DNA from: Rhizobiales bacterium CCH3-A5
GTDB lineage: Bacteria; Pseudomonadota; Alphaproteobacteria; Rhizobiales; Beijerinckiaceae
Assembly (NCBI GenBank): GCA_001556025.1
Contig: LSIB01000007.1
Span: 1 to 64,000, forward strand
DNA: 64,000 bases
Direction: 5' to 3'
A model generated the notes under the pieces. It did not search any database, was not told the origin of the DNA, and saw only the letters and a program-made list of their open reading frames with translations. This document shows, piece by piece, positions 29,996 to 39,331 of the stretch. Both the position numbers and the translations under genes were made by a program. How positions within the stretch are numbered: the first letter of the stretch is position 1; every line of letters begins with the position of its first letter.

Positions 29996-30643
29996 TCAGC
30001 CGGCCTTGTCGCGCCCGAGCCCGAGCCCCTGAAGATACACCAGCATGCCCGCCTCCAGCAGCTCGGCCGCCGACATCGGCAGCGGCCGCCGGCCGCCATC
30101 CGCCCGGCCGAACAGCGCCGCCACGCCATGCGACATCGCCCAGACATGCAGCGCCATCATCAGCGCAGGCGGACGTTTTCCGGCCGGCAGCAGCGCGATC
30201 AGCGCCTCCGAAGCCGAGCGCAGGCCTTGGAAAGCGCGGTCGGCCGCCGCACGCAGTTCGGGGCTCGCGTCGAGCGGGACACCGGCCTCGAACATCGCCG
30301 AATAATAGGCCGGCTCGTCATGGGCGAAGGCGAGATAGGCGCGGCCCAGCCGATGGAACGCCGTCTCCGGATCCGGCCGGCCCTGGTCCCAGGCGCGGGC
30401 GAGTGCGGCCTCGAAGGCCTGAAAGCCGCGCGTCGCGACGTCCGCGAGCAGCGCGTCCTTGTCGCGAAAATGCCGGTAGGGCGCGGCCGGGCTGACGCCA
30501 GCAACACGCGCGGCTTCCGCGAAGGTGAAGCCGTTCGGACCCTTCTCGCCAATCAGCCCAAGCGCCGCGCGGACAAGCTCCTCCTTGAGGTTGCCATGGT
30601 GATAGCCGCGTGACGGATCGGGAGGGGTGCGCTTCCAGCTCAT
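29996..30643 (-). CDS. TetR/AcrR-family transcriptional regulator with WHG domain
   Basis: 215 residues. The DNA-binding domain (about 12-70) is GYHHGNLKEELVRAALGLIGEKG, then FTFAEAARVAGVSPAAPYRHFRDKDALLADV, a typical TetR helix-turn-helix. The C-terminal ligand domain has ...HVWAMSHGVAALFG, the WHG signature. It probably represses itself and the DUF2852 gene: a dyad with the same ATGT-T/A-A...ACAT pattern overlaps its start codon. The ATG at 30643 has no Shine-Dalgarno sequence and lies inside the dyad, so the mRNA may be leaderless. It lies 40 bases after ybgC. Confidence 0.88.
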   Translation of the reverse strand: MSWKRTPPDPSRGYHHGNLKEELVRAALGLIGEKGPNGFTFAEAARVAGVSPAAPYRHFRDKDALLADVATRGFQAFEAALARAWDQGRPDPETAFHRLGRAYLAFAHDEPAYYSAMFEAGVPLDASPELRAAADRAFQGLRSASEALIALLPAGKRPPALMMALHVWAMSHGVAALFGRADGGRRPLPMSAAELLEAGMLVYLQGLGLGRDKAG

Positions 30644-30660
30644 GTAAGGAGCGCTAACAT
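30642..30660 (-). promoter_or_regulatory. Operator-like dyad over the tetR start codon
   Basis: ATGTAAG (30642-30648), GAGCG, CTAACAT (30654-30660): 19 bp with six of seven arm positions symmetric. The length and outer ATGT/ACAT arms equal those of the site before DUF2852. This suggests autorepression. Confidence 0.6.
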
Positions 30661-30683
30661 GGTCGGGCGCGGCCGTCGATGCT

Positions 30684-31085
30684 TCAATCCGGCAGCATCA
30701 GGCGCTGCCGCAACCCGTCGGGAATCCGCCGCGCCCGCCCACCGCCGACACAGGCGACCAGCACCTGCGCGGTGACCAGAACCTCCTCGCCGCGCAGGAT
30801 GCGCTGCTCGACATCCATGGTAGCGCCGCGAGCCGCGACCGAACGCGTCTCGATCGTCAACAGGTCGTCCATCACGGCGGGCCGAATGAAATCGATCGTC
30901 ATCCTGCGCACCGCGAAGCCCAGCGCCGTGTCGCCGTCGAACAGTTCTCGCTGCTCGACGCCGAGCGAGCGGATCAGCTCCGTGCGCCCGCGCTCCATGA
31001 AGCGCAGATAGGAGGCGTGATAGACCACGCCCGAGAAATCGGTGTCCTCGTAGTAGACGCGGACGGGGAGGAGGTGGACTGTCAC
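30684..31085 (-). CDS. ybgC: Acyl-CoA thioesterase YbgC, Tol-Pal cluster
   Basis: 133 residues, a single hot-dog domain. [31 protein letters not shown] holds the catalytic Asp and His of the 4HBT family. The VYYEDTD motif identifies YbgC, which hydrolyses short- or long-chain acyl-CoA/ACP and associates with phospholipid synthesis and Tol-Pal. The start GTG overlaps the ruvB stop as GTGA, so it is translationally coupled to ruvB. It is normally followed by tolQ; tetR and DUF2852 intervene. Confidence 0.93.
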   Translation of the reverse strand: MTVHLLPVRVYYEDTDFSGVVYHASYLRFMERGRTELIRSLGVEQRELFDGDTALGFAVRRMTIDFIRPAVMDDLLTIETRSVAARGATMDVEQRILRGEEVLVTAQVLVACVGGGRARRIPDGLRQRLMLPD

Positions 31086-32125
31086 TCCTCCCCATCCCCG
31101 AACAGCCCGAACTGCGCCGCATCCCGGCTCGGCTCCGGCATGCCGAGATGGCGGAATGCATGCGGCGTAAGCAGCCGCCCGCGCGGGGTGCGCTGGATGA
31201 AGCCCTGCTGCAGCAGGAAGGGCTCGATGATCTCCTCGATCGCGTCGCGCGGCTCGGACAAGGAGGCGGCGATGGTCTCGATCCCGACCGGACCGCCGCC
31301 GAAATTGATCGCCACGGTGGTGAGGTAGCGACGGTCCATGGTGTCGAGGCCGATCGCGTCGACATCGAGCAGCGACAAGGCCTTGTCGGCCACGCTGCGC
31401 GTCACCACCGGATCGCCATCGACGATGGCAAAGTCGCGCACCCGCCGCAGCAGCCGTCCGGCGATGCGCGGCGTCCCGCGCGAACGCCGCGCGATCTCGT
31501 TCGCCCCATCCTCGGACATGCCGACGCCGAGCACGCGCGCGCCGCGCGCCACGATGCCCTGCAACTCCTCGACCGTGTAGAACTGCAGCCGGATCGGGAT
31601 GCCGAAGCGGTCGCGCAACGGCGTCGTCAGCAGGCCCTGTCGCGTCGTCGCGCCGACGAGGGTGAACTTCGGCAGGTCGATCTTGACCGAGCGCGCGGCC
31701 GGGCCCTCGCCGATGATCAGATCAAGCTGGTAATCCTCCATCGCCGGATAGAGGATTTCCTCCACCGCCGGGTTGAGCCGGTGGATCTCGTCGATGAAGA
31801 GCACGTCGCGCTCTTCGAGATTGGTGAGCTGCGCCGCCAGATCCCCGGCCTTGGCGATCACCGGGCCGGAGGTCGAGCGGAAATTGACGCCGAGTTCGCG
31901 CGCCACGATCTGCGCCAGCGTGGTCTTGCCCAGCCCCGGCGGGCCGACGAACAGGACATGGTCCAGCGCGTCGCCGCGCGTCCTGGCCGCGTTGATGAAG
32001 ACCTGGAGGTTCGCCCGCGCCGCCGCCTGCCCGGTAAAATCGGCGAGCGAGAGCGGCCGCAGCGAGGTCTCGCTGTCGTCGTCGCGGCGTTCGGCGGAGA
32101 GGGGGCCGGGACGGGGTGCGATCAT
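31082..32125 (-). CDS. ruvB: Holliday junction branch migration helicase RuvB
   Basis: 347 residues. AAA+ motor of Ruv[14 protein letters not shown] opens the N-terminus. Walker [13 protein letters not shown] is near 60-72, Walker [11 protein letters not shown] near 115, the sensor and RuvA-contact beta-hairpin ...[27 protein letters not shown], and the C-terminal winged helix [17 protein letters not shown]. The ATG overlaps the stop of the upstream membrane gene (ATGA). In most relatives ruvB follows ruvA directly; here three genes intervene. Confidence 0.97.
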   Translation of the reverse strand: MIAPRPGPLSAERRDDDSETSLRPLSLADFTGQAAARANLQVFINAARTRGDALDHVLFVGPPGLGKTTLAQIVARELGVNFRSTSGPVIAKAGDLAAQLTNLEERDVLFIDEIHRLNPAVEEILYPAMEDYQLDLIIGEGPAARSVKIDLPKFTLVGATTRQGLLTTPLRDRFGIPIRLQFYTVEELQGIVARGARVLGVGMSEDGANEIARRSRGTPRIAGRLLRRVRDFAIVDGDPVVTRSVADKALSLLDVDAIGLDTMDRRYLTTVAINFGGGPVGIETIAASLSEPRDAIEEIIEPFLLQQGFIQRTPRGRLLTPHAFRHLGMPEPSRDAAQFGLFGDGEE

Positions 32126-32640
32126 AGCAAAGCACCACTGCGAGCGTTAGCGGCGCGATCACGCCAGACGCGGAGAAATCTCGTGGCTCGGACCAAGACG
32201 AAACCCGTCAAACCGCTCACGAACATCTGAAGCGGCCCGTCCCATGGGTATGGCAAGCGATTATGATGACCCGGGTCGCCGGTGATCGGCATAAAGGCGA
32301 CCGTCATCGCCGCGGCGACGAAGAAACCGGCGATACCCAGCGAGCGTTCGTCACGAAGAGGCCGCGCCAATGCTGATATCAGAAGGCCAGAGATAAACAT
32401 CATGGGTCCGATGACGACGTAAGCGATCAGCGCATAGACTGTCCCGAGTAACCCAATGCCGTTCACAATGTCTGTCATCGCCCGCAGAAATCCGGCTTTG
32501 GGCAAAGCGCCGACACCGCTTGCAATAGCAAAAATTGAAAATGCGATAGCAGGCCCGAGAAGACCGAAAAACAAGCCATGAAAGATGGCGCCTTCGAGCG
32601 CATAGGCCCAAGACGGGCTTTCGCGGCGCGTCTCGCTCAT
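32122..32640 (-). CDS. Unknown four-helix membrane protein between ruvA and ruvB (second copy)
   Basis: 172 residues with about four hydrophobic segments (20-42, 60-88 double, 100-118, 140-160). I do not recognise the family. Its layout resembles the 178-residue protein encoded just upstream of the GNAT gene: a LGPxxA first helix, [23 protein letters not shown] against [23 protein letters not shown], and a basic C-terminal tail after the last helix. They look like diverged paralogues. It overlaps ruvB and the GNAT gene by four bases each. Local base composition is richer in A/T than the flanking ruv genes, which hints at later acquisition. Confidence 0.7.
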   Translation of the reverse strand: MSETRRESPSWAYALEGAIFHGLFFGLLGPAIAFSIFAIASGVGALPKAGFLRAMTDIVNGIGLLGTVYALIAYVVIGPMMFISGLLISALARPLRDERSLGIAGFFVAAAMTVAFMPITGDPGHHNRLPYPWDGPLQMFVSGLTGFVLVRATRFLRVWRDRAANARSGALL

Positions 32641-33122
32641 AACCCAATCTCCAGCTCGAGCGCATCCCGCACCGGAATATCCTGATGCCCGGTCCTGATG
32701 ATGGTCGGGATCACCGAGCGGTAATGGTCGATCGCCTCGACATAGAGCCCCGAGAAGCGGAAGCCCTGCTTCTGATAAAAGGCCATAGCCGGCAGGTTGT
32801 CGTTGGTCAGCATCGCGCGCAGCCTGAGAGCGCCCTTGGCCTTGGCTGCGGCCTTGACGGCATCGAGCAACCGGATCGCCGCGCCCTGCCCCGGCGACAG
32901 CGCGTGAAGCGCACAGAGCACCGCGACGTCCCGGTCCATCGCCCAACTCGCGACCGCCAGCGGCTCGCCCTTGGCAGAGAACAGGCCGAGCAACGGCAGT
33001 TCAGCGCAATCATAGACCTGCAGTCCGATCATCATGCGATGCGAGCCCCAATGCCGCATCATCAAGGCGAGGAACGCCGTCTTGTCCTCGATCTCGCGGA
33101 TCAAAGGTTGGTCGGCGTTCAT
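32637..33122 (-). CDS. GNAT-family N-acetyltransferase
   Basis: 161 residues. The central strand and acetyl-CoA loop are VAVLCALHALSPGQGAAIRLLDAVKAAA (about 67-95), where the usual Q/RxxGxG/A is replaced by PGQGAA. MLTNDNLPAMAFYQKQGFRFSG (about 104-126) is the conserved end of the GNAT fold. The substrate is unknown. Both ends overlap the flanking membrane-protein genes by four bases (ATGA), so all three are translated as one unit inside the ruv operon. The gene could modify the membrane partners or a small molecule they handle; this is inference. Confidence 0.8.
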   Translation of the reverse strand: MNADQPLIREIEDKTAFLALMMRHWGSHRMMIGLQVYDCAELPLLGLFSAKGEPLAVASWAMDRDVAVLCALHALSPGQGAAIRLLDAVKAAAKAKGALRLRAMLTNDNLPAMAFYQKQGFRFSGLYVEAIDHYRSVIPTIIRTGHQDIPVRDALELEIGL

Positions 33123-33655
33123 AATTCGCTATGTCCTGCCAGCATCGGCAATTGCGATGGCCGTAGTCGCAAACCGCGCGTCCATTTTGTCATCAAGAGC
33201 GCTACCGTTCCTCCTGTTGCCGCGAAAGTCAGGACACCACCAAGCGGCAAGCTCATCGGACTTCCGTCGCCGGATGAGAAAGAACTGAACTCAGTATAGG
33301 TGCTGGGCGAGAGCAGAGCTCCTACGACTGCCGCCATAAACAAAAGGCGCTTTTCGTCAGCGATCCAGCTTGACGCGAATCCGACCACCAGACCCGTCAG
33401 GGCAGCCGGCACAATTCCCATTGAATAGGATACGAACACGCCGAACGGAGCCATGAAGAATATACCGGCGAATATGTCCATCAGGGAGGTTAGGCCGAAC
33501 TGCGAATTGAACCACGCGTAACCAACTAGCCCAAAGCTCATAAAGAAAGCGGCGACGGGATATGCAACCAGAGGGCCTAGACCGGCAAAGGCGATGGCGT
33601 TCAGCAGCAAACCCATAAAATAGTGCAGCCATCCTCGACCATGCGGCGCGCTCAC
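33119..33655 (-). CDS. Unknown four-helix membrane protein between ruvA and ruvB (first copy)
   Basis: 178 residues with hydrophobic segments at about 12-50, 58-90, 100-118 and 135-155, and a basic tail ([12 protein letters not shown]). I do not recognise the family. It resembles the 172-residue protein two genes downstream in length, helix spacing and a shared central pattern. The GTG start at 33655 overlaps the ruvA stop as GTGA. A/T-richer codons than the ruv genes (many ATA, TAT, AAA) suggest separate origin. Confidence 0.7.
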   Translation of the reverse strand: MSAPHGRGWLHYFMGLLLNAIAFAGLGPLVAYPVAAFFMSFGLVGYAWFNSQFGLTSLMDIFAGIFFMAPFGVFVSYSMGIVPAALTGLVVGFASSWIADEKRLLFMAAVVGALLSPSTYTEFSSFSSGDGSPMSLPLGGVLTFAATGGTVALLMTKWTRGLRLRPSQLPMLAGHSEL

Positions 33656-34269
33656 TTCGCCAGTTCCTTCAGTCCCAGCCTGATCAGTTGCGCCGTGCCG
33701 GCCCCCTCGCCTGCCGCGCGCGCGGCGGCTGCGACCGCCGCCACGGCCTGCGCCTGCGGATAGCCGAGATTGGCCAGCGCCGAGACCGCGTCCGCCACCG
33801 GCTGCGGCAGCTTGCGGTCCTCCAGCGCGCCGGCGAGTTGCGCGACGCCGGGGTCGATGTGGCCGAAGGCCGGCGCTTTGTCCTTGAGTTCGGCGCAGAT
33901 GCGCTGGGCGAGTTTCGGCCCGACGCCGGGCGCGTGCGCCACGGACGCCTTGTCGTTGGTGGCGATCGCGGTCGCCAGCGCGCCGGGCTCCAGCGTCGAG
34001 AGGATGGCGAGAGCGACCTTCGCGCCCACCCCCTGCACCATCTGCATCAGCCGGAACCAGTCGCGCTCATTGTCGGAGATGAAACCGTAGAGCCGGATCG
34101 CGTCCTCGCGGACATGGGTCTCGATCGAAAGCGCAGCCGCCTCGCCGGGCTTCGGCAGCCGCTGCAGCGTGCGCGACGAGCACTGCACGACATAGCCGAC
34201 GCCCTGCACGTCGAGGATGACGAAATCCTCGCCATAGGAATCGATCAGCCCCTTGAGCTTGCCGATCAT
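33652..34269 (-). CDS. ruvA: Holliday junction DNA helicase RuvA
   Basis: 205 residues. The N-terminal OB fold ([29 protein letters not shown]) is followed by the helix-hairpin-helix pair ([34 protein letters not shown]) that grips the four-way junction, and the C-terminal RuvB-binding domain ([25 protein letters not shown]). It tetramerises on Holliday junctions and loads RuvB. The stop overlaps the next gene, an accessory membrane protein rather than ruvB. Confidence 0.97.
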   Translation of the reverse strand: MIGKLKGLIDSYGEDFVILDVQGVGYVVQCSSRTLQRLPKPGEAAALSIETHVREDAIRLYGFISDNERDWFRLMQMVQGVGAKVALAILSTLEPGALATAIATNDKASVAHAPGVGPKLAQRICAELKDKAPAFGHIDPGVAQLAGALEDRKLPQPVADAVSALANLGYPQAQAVAAVAAAARAAGEGAGTAQLIRLGLKELAK

Positions 34270-34305
34270 CGCGCTGCGTGCCCCATCCTTGCCAATCGTA
34301 CCGCG

Positions 34306-34821
34306 TCAGGCGCTGGCGCGCATCTGCGCGACAAGCGTCCTGATGCCGCGATGCTGTACGTGGCAGATCGCCACCGCGAGCGCGTCGGCGGCATCCGCGC
34401 TCTTCGCATCGGCCTTGGGCAGCAGCACACGGATCATCGCCTGCACCTGCTTCTTGTCGGCATGGCCGATGCCGACCACGGTCTTCTTGACGAGGTTTGC
34501 GGCGTATTCTGCGACGCTTAAGCCCGCAAGCGCCGGCACGACCAGCGCGATGCCGCGCGCCTGACCGAGCTTGAGCGCTGATTGCGGGTCGCGGTTGACG
34601 AAGGTCTCCTCGACGGCGGCCTCGTCCGGCGTCCATGCGGCGATCACGGCGTCGAGCCCGTCATGCAATTGCCGCAGCCGCTGCGCGAGCGGCACGTGCT
34701 GATCGCTCTCGATGCAGCCGCAGGCGAGGAACGACAGTTTGCTGCCTTCGCTGACGATGACGCCCCAGCCGGTCTTGCGGAGACCGGGGTCGAGGCCGAG
34801 GATGCGAATCGGAGGGTTCAT
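34306..34821 (-). CDS. ruvC: Crossover junction endodeoxyribonuclease RuvC
   Basis: 171 residues. It resolves Holliday junctions by paired nicks. The first catalytic Asp is Asp11 in [14 protein letters not shown]; the Glu is in EETFVNRDP near 70; the final acidic residues are in [19 protein letters not shown] near 140. RNase H-like fold with full family length. It leads the ruv gene block with 36 bases before ruvA. Confidence 0.96.
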   Translation of the reverse strand: MNPPIRILGLDPGLRKTGWGVIVSEGSKLSFLACGCIESDQHVPLAQRLRQLHDGLDAVIAAWTPDEAAVEETFVNRDPQSALKLGQARGIALVVPALAGLSVAEYAANLVKKTVVGIGHADKKQVQAMIRVLLPKADAKSADAADALAVAICHVQHRGIRTLVAQMRASA

Positions 34822-34971
34822 GTCGTGTCACGCTAGCTTGCGGACACGCTTTGTTCCATGCCTCCTCCTAACGATCGATGACCGGCGCGCATCGGTCGCA
34901 TCACGAGATCGGGGGTTGTCGCCGGAGGCGTCTGCCTGTTGGTGCAATCGACGCCCGCCATCTTCTGCGAC

Positions 34972-35736
34972 ATGATCCAGTTTCTCGCCCTCGCCTTTCC
35001 CGGCATCCCCCTGTCGGGCATCGCCACGCTGCTCGGCGGGCTCGTGCGCGGCTTCACGGGCTTTGGCTTTGCGATGGTGTTCATGCCGCTGGCGAGCCTC
35101 GTGATCGGCCCCGTCGCGGCGCTCGGGCTGATCTGGTTCATCGACGTGCTGTTTGCCGTGCCGATCGCGGCCCGTGCCGCACGTCGGGCGGAGTGGCGCG
35201 AGGTGCTGCCACTGCTGGTGACCGCGAGCCTTGCACTGCCGGTCGGCGTCTGGCTGCTGATCTGGCTGGACCGCGAAACGATGCGCTGGGCGCTGGCGGC
35301 GCTGGTGCTGACGGCCGTGGCGCTGATGGCCTCAGGCTGGCGCTATCATGGCCGGCCGGGCGTGCCGCTCTCGCTGGGCGTCGGCGTTCTGTCGGGACTG
35401 TTCAACGGTATGGCGAGCCTCGGCGGCATGCCGCTGGCGGTGTTCTGGCTCGGCGCGCAGCGCAACGACCGCCACAAGACCCGCGCCAACCTGCTGACTT
35501 TCTTCGGCCTATCGACCGTGATCAGCGGCGTGACGCTCTGGCTGACCGGCATCCTCACATGGGCCGCCGCCCTAATGGCCGCGCCGCTGCTGATCGTCTA
35601 CGGCGCGGGACTATGGGCCGGCACGCACGCCTTCGGCCTTGCGTCGGAAACGACCTTCCGGCGCATCGCCTTCCTGGTGATCTTTCTGAGCGCAGTGGTG
35701 AGCCTGCCGCTCTGGGACGGGCTCATCGGGCGCTGA
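34972..35736 (+). CDS. Sulfite exporter TauE/SafE family permease
   Basis: 254 residues with about eight hydrophobic segments. GGLVRGFTGFGFAMVFMPL and the second-half repeat GVGVLSGLFNGMASLGGMPLAVFWLG are the two family-defining inverted repeats. Members export sulfite, sulfoacetate or other small organosulfur or carboxylate anions; the substrate is unknown here. The ATG at 34972 puts the first helix at the N-terminus; a TTG 33 bases upstream is less likely. It is convergent with fba. Confidence 0.87.
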   Translation: MIQFLALAFPGIPLSGIATLLGGLVRGFTGFGFAMVFMPLASLVIGPVAALGLIWFIDVLFAVPIAARAARRAEWREVLPLLVTASLALPVGVWLLIWLDRETMRWALAALVLTAVALMASGWRYHGRPGVPLSLGVGVLSGLFNGMASLGGMPLAVFWLGAQRNDRHKTRANLLTFFGLSTVISGVTLWLTGILTWAAALMAAPLLIVYGAGLWAGTHAFGLASETTFRRIAFLVIFLSAVVSLPLWDGLIGR

Positions 35737-35746
35737 GGGCATAGCC

Positions 35747-35768
35747 GCGCCATGACGGGGCATGGCGA
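35747..35768. other. Hairpin between convergent TauE-like gene and fba
   Basis: CGCCATG (35748-35754) and CATGGCG (35761-35767) form a perfect 7-bp stem between the two stop codons. There is no U-tract on either strand, so it is at best a weak shared terminator. Confidence 0.4.
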
Positions 35769-35780
35769 GGCTGTACTTGC

Positions 35781-36863
35781 TCAGGCCGCCTTCTGCGCCC
35801 CAAAGGTCGGATCGAGCTCGCCCTTGGCGTAGCGCTTCGCCATGTCGGCGGTGGTCGCCACGCGCTTGATCTTGCTCGCCTGGCCTGCCGTGTTGAACTC
35901 CTGCAGGCGCAGTTTGCAGAGCGCCGTCATCGCTTCCATGGCTGGCTTGAGATATTTGCGCGGATCGAACTCGCCGGGATGCTCCGACAGGATCTTCCGG
36001 ATCTGCCCGGTCATCGCCATGCGGTTGTCGGTGTCGATGTTGATCTTGCGCACGCCATGCTTGATGCCGCGCTGGATCTCGGCGACCGGCACGCCCCAGG
36101 TCGGCTTCATCTGCCCGCCATACCGGTTGATGATGTCCTGCAGGTCCTGCGGCACGGACGACGAGCCGTGCATGACGAGATGCGTGTTGGGCAGCTTGGC
36201 GTGGATTTCCTCGATGACATGCATCGCCAGGATCGCGCCGTCGGGCTTGCGGGTGAATTTGTAGGCGCCATGCGAGGTGCCCATGGCGATGGCGAGCGCA
36301 TCGACCTTCGTCTCGGCGACGAACTTCACCGCTTCGTCGGGGTTCGTCAGCAACTGGTCGTGGCTGAGCTTGCCCTCGAAGCCGTGACCGTCCTCGGCCT
36401 CGCCCTCGCCGCTCTCCAGCGAGCCGAGCACGCCGAGTTCGCCCTCGACCGAGATGCCGCCGAGATGTGCCATCTCGGTGACCTGCTTCGTAACCGCGAC
36501 ATTGTACTCCCAGTCGCCCGGCGTCTTGCCGTCGGCCTTGAGCGAGCCGTCCATCATCACCGAGGTGAAGCCGGCCTGGATCGCGGTCATGCAGGTCGCG
36601 GCCTCGTTGCCATGGTCGAGATGCACGCAGACGGGGATATGCGGATAGATCTCGGTGACCGCGTCCATCATGTGCTTGAGCATGATGTCGTTGGCGTAGC
36701 TGCGCGCGCCGCGCGAGGCCTGGATGATGACCGGGGCATCGGTGGCGTCGGCCGCCGCCATGATTGCCAGCGCCTGCTCCATATTGTTGATGTTGAAGGC
36801 GGGCACGCCGTAGTCGTTTTCGGCGGCATGGTCGAGCAACTGGCGAAGCGTGATGCGGGCCAA
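35781..36863 (-). CDS. fba: Fructose-bisphosphate aldolase, class II
   Basis: 360 residues. A zinc-dependent aldolase of the CbbA/FbaA long type. [19 protein letters not shown] with Asp83 and the zinc His84, [21 protein letters not shown] and [11 protein letters not shown] are present. It splits or forms fructose-1,6-bisphosphate and can make sedoheptulose-1,7-bisphosphate. The start is TTG at 36863: GGAGG lies five bases upstream and the protein begins [11 protein letters not shown] as in homologues; there is no ATG nearby. It forms a broken cluster with pgk, gap and tkt on the same strand. Confidence 0.95.
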   Translation of the reverse strand: MARITLRQLLDHAAENDYGVPAFNINNMEQALAIMAAADATDAPVIIQASRGARSYANDIMLKHMMDAVTEIYPHIPVCVHLDHGNEAATCMTAIQAGFTSVMMDGSLKADGKTPGDWEYNVAVTKQVTEMAHLGGISVEGELGVLGSLESGEGEAEDGHGFEGKLSHDQLLTNPDEAVKFVAETKVDALAIAMGTSHGAYKFTRKPDGAILAMHVIEEIHAKLPNTHLVMHGSSSVPQDLQDIINRYGGQMKPTWGVPVAEIQRGIKHGVRKINIDTDNRMAMTGQIRKILSEHPGEFDPRKYLKPAMEAMTALCKLRLQEFNTAGQASKIKRVATTADMAKRYAKGELDPTFGAQKAA

Positions 36864-36954
36864 GGTATCCTCCCGGAGTGGCGTCAAGTCGTGGGGAGGA
36901 TTTAGAGCGGATGCGCAGCGAGCGCAAAGGCAAAGCGGCCAGCAGGGTAAAGGT

Positions 36955-37212
36955 CTAGCGGCCGCGCGCCTCCAGAGCCGCGACCCGCTCCTCGACGGCC
37001 GCGAGTTCCTCGGCGAACTGGCCGCTGGTGGACTTAGCCATGACGAGCAGGCCGGCAGTGTCGCGGCGCTGCTTTCGGACGAGAACGCTGAGTTCGTCGA
37101 AGCGCTTATCCACCTTCTCAAACCGCTCATTCGTTTCGACACGAAACGACGACATATCGGCCTGAATCTTTTTCAGGATCTCGAACATCGCGGTCTGAAC
37201 GTTCTCGCTCAT
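36955..37212 (-). CDS. Small coiled-coil protein of unknown function
   Basis: 85 residues. [38 protein letters not shown] and [17 protein letters not shown] are amphipathic heptad helices; a middle part ([19 protein letters not shown]) is basic then small. It resembles the short coiled-coil ORFs ([13 protein letters not shown] type) that are common and mobile in alphaproteobacteria. Function unknown. The ATG has GAGGTAAGG just upstream. It is separate from fba by 91 bases. Confidence 0.65.
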   Translation of the reverse strand: MSENVQTAMFEILKKIQADMSSFRVETNERFEKVDKRFDELSVLVRKQRRDTAGLLVMAKSTSGQFAEELAAVEERVAALEARGR

Positions 37213-37604
37213 CGGCCTTACCTCGAACGATCGATTGAAAAAACAATCGGCACCAACTGCAGGGCCTTTCAGCGCTGTCAAGTATAATAGCTTGGCGTTT
37301 CGACCGCTGTCATGCATTGAGCAAAGGTCTTCAGAATCCAATCCCTGTCAGCGACTCTGTACCCAGACGATGGATCAGAACTGAAAGATACTTTCTCGAC
37401 GCTTTAGATGTGTGAAAGTAGTCGATAAGCGATCTCTTCGGGCGAGGTCCCACCAATTCGGACTTCAACTTTTTCAGACATTTGATCTCCTGACGCTACT
37501 GCGGTCTTGCCGAAATGCGCACCCAGACCGGGAGTGCAGCTCACGCATCAAGACAAGAACATAGCATAAACATCACTTGCCGCAAGGGCAGAATTCGGAG
37601 AGAT
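37213..37604. other. Intergenic region with relatively low GC (392 bases)
   Basis: A/T-richer than the surroundings. It contains a 25-codon minus-strand ORF with a good ribosome-binding site (37404-37481). CGATCGATTG and CAATCG near 37230-37250 form a small imperfect dyad. No RNA gene is recognised. Confidence 0.5.
37404..37481 (-). CDS. Candidate 25-residue ORF, possibly a gene remnant
   Basis: ATG at 37481 with AGGAG about eight bases upstream, ending in TAA at 37404. The product begins MSEKVEVRIGGTSPEEIAYR and ends in LLSHI. It has sensible composition and reads like the N-terminus of a longer protein, so it may be either a small protein or a truncated gene. No neighbour gives it a function. 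Confidence 0.35.
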   Translation of the reverse strand: MSEKVEVRIGGTSPEEIAYRLLSHI

Positions 37605-38792
37605 TCACACCTTCCGCAGCGCTTCCACGCCCGGCAGCGGCTTGCCTTCCATCCACTCCAGGAAGGCGCCGCCGGCGGTCGAAACGTAGGTCAGGTCGTC
37701 GGCCACGCCGGCATGGTTCATCGCCGCCACCGTGTCGCCGCCGCCCGCGACCGCGACCAGCTTTCCGGCCGTCACTCGCTCGGCGGCAGCCTTGGCGACC
37801 GTCACCGTCGCGGTGTCGAAGGGCGGCAGCTCGAACGCCCCGAACGGCCCGTTCCAGACCAGCGTCTTCACGGAGTCGAGCTTCAGCACGACCTCGGCGA
37901 CGCTGACCGGCCCTGCGTCCAAAATCATCTCGTCGGCCGCGACCTCGCCGACCGGCACGACGCGATGGCCCGGATTGGCCCTGAACTCGCGCGCGACCAA
38001 CGCATCGACCGGCAGCAGGATCTCGCAGCCGGCGGCCTTGGCCTTCGCCTCGATCTCGCGGGCTGTCGCGACGAGGTCGTGCTCGCAGAGCGACTTGCCG
38101 ACATTCACGCCGCGCGCGGCGAGGAAGGTGTTGGCCATGCCGCCGCCGATCGCCAGCACATCGACCTTGCGGACGAGATTGCCGAGCAAATCGAGCTTGG
38201 TCGAGACTTTTGCGCCGCCGACAATGGCCATCACCGGACGCGCCGGATTGTCGAGACCAGCCGACAGCGCTTCCAGTTCCGCCTGCATGGTGCGGCCGGC
38301 ATAGGGCGGCAGCACATGGGCCAGCCCCTCGGTCGAGGCATGGGCGCGGTGCGCGGCCGAGAACGCGTCATTGACGAAGAGATCGCCATTGGCGGCGAGC
38401 GACTTCACGAACTCCGGGTCGTTCTTCTCGTCGCCGGCGTGGAAGCGGGTGTTCTCCAGCAGGAGCACGTCGCCGGTCTTGGCAGCGGCGATCGCCTTGG
38501 CGACGCCCTCGCCGATACAGTCCTCGACGAAGGTGACCGGCTGCCCCAGCGCATGCGCCAGCGCCGGCACCACCTGCCGCAGGCTGTCCTTGGCATCACG
38601 GCCCTTGGGCCGGCCGAAATGCGCCAGCAGCACGACCTTGCCGCCCTTTGCCGAAATCTCGCGGATCGTCGGCAGGATGCGGTCGATGCGGGTCGTATCG
38701 GAGACCTCGCCGTTTTCCATCGGCACGTTGAGATCGACCCGGACAAGCGCGCGCTTGCCGGCGAGGTCGGCGTCGTCGAGGGTCGCGAACAT
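37605..38792 (-). CDS. pgk: Phosphoglycerate kinase
   Basis: 395 residues. It transfers phosphate between 1,3-bisphosphoglycerate and [73 protein letters not shown] and the nucleotide-binding [13 protein letters not shown] are all present. The ATG at 38792 starts two bases after the stop of the coiled-coil gene upstream, so the pair is co-transcribed. gap lies 540 bases upstream on the same strand. Confidence 0.97.
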   Translation of the reverse strand: MFATLDDADLAGKRALVRVDLNVPMENGEVSDTTRIDRILPTIREISAKGGKVVLLAHFGRPKGRDAKDSLRQVVPALAHALGQPVTFVEDCIGEGVAKAIAAAKTGDVLLLENTRFHAGDEKNDPEFVKSLAANGDLFVNDAFSAAHRAHASTEGLAHVLPPYAGRTMQAELEALSAGLDNPARPVMAIVGGAKVSTKLDLLGNLVRKVDVLAIGGGMANTFLAARGVNVGKSLCEHDLVATAREIEAKAKAAGCEILLPVDALVAREFRANPGHRVVPVGEVAADEMILDAGPVSVAEVVLKLDSVKTLVWNGPFGAFELPPFDTATVTVAKAAAERVTAGKLVAVAGGGDTVAAMNHAGVADDLTYVSTAGGAFLEWMEGKPLPGVEALRKV

Positions 38793-38794
38793 GG

Positions 38795-39259
38795 TCACGG
38801 CAGCAGCTTCGGCATGATGCCCGGAACGCCGAACTTCAGCACCAGGACGGTGAGGACGACGGTCAGCAAGGCTGTCACGATCGCAGTGGTGAACAGCGTC
38901 GCGGCGCGCGGCGTCGCGTCGACGCGGTCGCGCAGTGCGGCGATCTCGCCGCGGATCGAGGCGAAGTCCATCGTGCCGGCGGCGGCGTCGACCTTCTGGG
39001 CGCTGCGCTCCAGCGAGGCTTCGGCGCGGGTCAGCACCGCCTCGTAGCGGGCGAATTTCTCCTCGATGCGTGCCGCCTTCTCCTCGATGCGGGAGAGCTG
39101 GTCGAGCTGACGCGGCTCTCTCGCGACCGGCGCCTCGGCGGGCACTCCCGGCGTTGCGCCGCCCACCACGTAGGGCGCACCAAAGCTCGGCGCGGGCGTA
39201 ACGGTCGTCGGCTCGGAGGCGGTGGCTGGGCCGGCGACAGTCGGCTCGATCTTGGCCAT
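38795..39259 (-). CDS. Coiled-coil protein with C-terminal membrane anchor
   Basis: 154 residues. A Pro/Thr/Ala-rich N-terminus is followed by a coiled coil (about 50-105, [25 protein letters not shown]...[12 protein letters not shown]) and a single C-terminal hydrophobic segment (about 120-142, [25 protein letters not shown]). The layout is that of a tail-anchored inner-membrane protein. I do not recognise the family. It is inserted between gap and pgk, with only two bases to pgk. Confidence 0.7.
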   Translation of the reverse strand: MAKIEPTVAGPATASEPTTVTPAPSFGAPYVVGGATPGVPAEAPVAREPRQLDQLSRIEEKAARIEEKFARYEAVLTRAEASLERSAQKVDAAAGTMDFASIRGEIAALRDRVDATPRAATLFTTAIVTALLTVVLTVLVLKFGVPGIMPKLLP

Positions 39260-39331
39260 GGTCGTTCCGTTCGTTTCGAGAAGGAGGAATCCGGCGGCGC
39301 TGACGAGCGCCGCCCATGCCGGGAAGCAGCG

